Assembly: GCA_003505715.1 (NCBI GenBank)
Contig: DNXU01000414.1
Coordinates: forward strand, 451 to 6,243
Length of the DNA stretch: 5,793 bases
Direction: 5' to 3'
Source: Cyanobacteria bacterium UBA8803
GTDB taxonomy: Bacteria; Cyanobacteriota; Cyanobacteriia; Cyanobacteriales; Coleofasciculaceae
Shown here in pieces: positions 4,495 to 5,793 of this stretch. Position 1 is the stretch's first letter, and each line of letters begins with the position of its first letter. The notes beneath the pieces were generated by a model, which saw nothing but the letters and a program-made list of their open reading frames with translations, searched no databases and had not been told where the DNA came from. The position numbers and the translations under genes are program-made.

Positions 4495-5747
4495 ATCGAA
4501 CGAGTTGCGGTCACAATTGTTACTGGATTAAGAGGTGTAAAGCGAGTTAGCTGTCCCACGGGAATAGAACGGGATAACTGAACTTGCAGTAATCGGTAAT
4601 CCCAACGGTGAGTATTGAGCCAACTCAGTACTTGATGAAGATGTTCCAAAGTGGCGAGGGCTAAAACCACTATGCCATTCATAGTTAACTGGATGTTACA
4701 GCGATCGAGAATAGAGGCTAAATTCCCTCCACTCCCACCAATAAAGATCCTATGGGGTGTTGGGAGGTGGTGTAAAATCTCCGGTGCTGTGCCGTGTATG
4801 GAGATAACATTTTTGACCTGAAGGCGGCGACAGTTCCGTTCAATTAAAGCACTACCGATCGCTGTTTTCTCAATGGCATAAACTTGAGACGTTGGGCACA
4901 AACGAGCAATTTCTACCGATACCGAACCCGTTCCCGCACCAATATCCCAGACGATTTGTCCGGGTTGCAAGGCCAATTCCCCTAGAATCAGAGTTCGTAC
5001 TTCCCGCTTCGTCATCAAACCAGGACGATCTCGAAAGCTGGCAAAGGTTGTATCGGGTAATCCCAGCAGGGGTAAAGTATCAACATCCAGTACTGGTTCA
5101 GCTGGTTCAGACTGGCGTAGCAATATCACCACATTCATCGGGGCAAAGCTTTCCAGCAATACTGCATCTATCGGCCAAGATTGCACCCGTTCCTTCGTAC
5201 CTCCCAAGTTTTCACAAACCCAGAATTCGTAACTATAGGATAAATCCAGCGCCATTAACAGGCGAGCGATCGCTTTTGGGGTATTTGTAGGATCTGTAAG
5301 TACTGCAATCTTCTCAACTCCCTGCTGTAATGCTTCAGTCAGTTGCTCTAAGGAACGCCCGTGAATACTAATAACTAGGGCATCCTGCCAAGCGACCTTA
5401 ACCCGATTGAACGCTAACTGCACTGCACTTAAATGAGGATAAAATACGAGTTGTTCCCGTGGTAGTTCCTCTAACAACAACCGTCCCAAGCCAAAAAATA
5501 GCGGGTCGCCACTGACTAAGACCACAATGCTGCTGTTAGTATCACCCTGCGCTAACTGATGCTTAATATCTCGAACCGCTTTGAGAAAATCTCCCAGGAT
5601 GATGCGAGACGCTGGATGGTTGGGGAAGTAGCTCAAATGGCGATCGCTTCCTACCAATAAAGTTGCTCTCTCCACCACCTGTCGCACGGCATCCGTCAGT
5701 CCAGCTGCACCATCCAGCCCAATTCCCACAACCTGTACTAGTGTCAT
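4482..5747 (-). CDS. cobL: Bifunctional precorrin-6Y C5,15-methyltransferase (decarboxylating), CbiE-CbiT fusion
   Basis: This cytosolic enzyme of corrin ring synthesis methylates C5 and C15 of the precorrin-6/7 intermediate and decarboxylates the C12 acetate, using S-adenosylmethionine. At 421 residues it is the size of fused CobL (about 400-430). The CbiE tetrapyrrole methylase domain (1 to about 210) shows VVGIGLDGAAGL (6-17), LLVGSDRHL (30-38), VVLVSGDPLFFGLG (75-88) and LSAVQLAFNR (106-115). The CbiT class I methyltransferase domain (about 242-412) shows GLMTKREVR (243-251), the SAM-binding DIGAGTG (268-274), HGTAPEIL (318-325) and IFIGGSGG (334-341). ATG 5747 starts right where the family begins. 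No Shine-Dalgarno precedes it: the upstream DNA is a heptamer array. The 3' end also lies in an array, which encodes the last residues GDG and the TGA stop. No other cobalamin gene is in the window. Confidence 0.95.
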   Translation of the reverse strand: MTLVQVVGIGLDGAAGLTDAVRQVVERATLLVGSDRHLSYFPNHPASRIILGDFLKAVRDIKHQLAQGDTNSSIVVLVSGDPLFFGLGRLLLEELPREQLVFYPHLSAVQLAFNRVKVAWQDALVISIHGRSLEQLTEALQQGVEKIAVLTDPTNTPKAIARLLMALDLSYSYEFWVCENLGGTKERVQSWPIDAVLLESFAPMNVVILLRQSEPAEPVLDVDTLPLLGLPDTTFASFRDRPGLMTKREVRTLILGELALQPGQIVWDIGAGTGSVSVEIARLCPTSQVYAIEKTAIGSALIERNCRRLQVKNVISIHGTAPEILHHLPTPHRIFIGGSGGNLASILDRCNIQLTMNGIVVLALATLEHLHQVLSWLNTHRWDYRLLQVQLSRSIPVGQLTRFTPLNPVTIVTATRSIGDG

Positions 5748-5748
5748 A

Positions 5749-5793
5749 ATTTGTTATTTGTTATTTGTTGTTGGTTATTTGTTGTTGGTTGTT
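5749..5793 (-). repeat. Heptamer array abutting the cobL start codon
   Basis: Six in-phase units are visible: ATTTGTT at 5749, 5756 and 5763, GTTGGTT at 5770, ATTTGTT at 5777, and GTTGGTT at 5784, then a partial GTT at the window edge. On the cobL strand they read AACAAAT and AACCAAC. The array begins one base upstream of the ATG and fills the whole visible 5' untranslated region, so no purine-rich ribosome binding site remains. Its consensus differs from the ATGGGTG type at the other end of the gene. Confidence 0.9.

Noticed and set aside
4892..5290. Plus-strand open frame of 132 codons within cobL
   Set aside because: Fully antisense to the conserved CbiE/CbiT fusion and without ribosome site or domain.

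Overview
The window looks like chromosomal DNA of a cyanobacterium, probably filamentous or large-genomed. Seven perfect copies of the HIP1 octamer GCGATCGC are spread across it. It also carries heptanucleotide tandem arrays (STRR type) between genes, a regulator of the cyanobacteria-specific cyAbrB family, and an SdhB of the non-classical cyanobacterial/archaeal type. Genus cannot be decided from this sequence alone.

Layout, left to right: (1) 22-1014, minus: succinate dehydrogenase/fumarate reductase iron-sulfur subunit (sdhB), whose stop codon touches a heptamer array at the left edge. (2) 1015-1606: a 592-bp divergent spacer with a degenerate period-7 purine-rich tract and an AT-rich promoter-like region. 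(3) 1607-2023, plus: cyAbrB transition-state regulator, followed by a hairpin. (4) 2114-2992, plus: CPBP-family intramembrane protease-like membrane protein. (5) 3178-3402, minus: small ribbon-helix-helix protein. (6) 3520-4347, plus: type I methionine aminopeptidase (map). (7) 4340-4494: an inverted pair of heptamer arrays that supplies the stop codons of both map and cobL. (8) 4482-5747, minus: CbiE-CbiT fusion (cobL) of cobalamin synthesis. (9) 5749 to the right edge: a different heptamer array directly upstream of the cobL start codon.

The genes do not form a single pathway. They are housekeeping functions (respiration/TCA, protein N-terminal maturation, corrinoid synthesis) plus a global regulator, each apparently transcribed alone. 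The sdhB/cyAbrB pair is divergent and could share control. cyAbrB and the CPBP gene are 90 bp apart on one strand and might be partly co-transcribed, although a hairpin lies between them.

I found no defence system, mobile element with a transposase, CRISPR array or RNA gene. The most unusual feature is the way heptamer arrays sit exactly on coding boundaries: three gene ends and one gene start. One array has five evenly spaced GGG runs (G-quadruplex potential). A second point of interest is the fourth cysteine in the third cluster motif of SdhB, which predicts two [4Fe-4S] clusters instead of one [4Fe-4S] and one [3Fe-4S].
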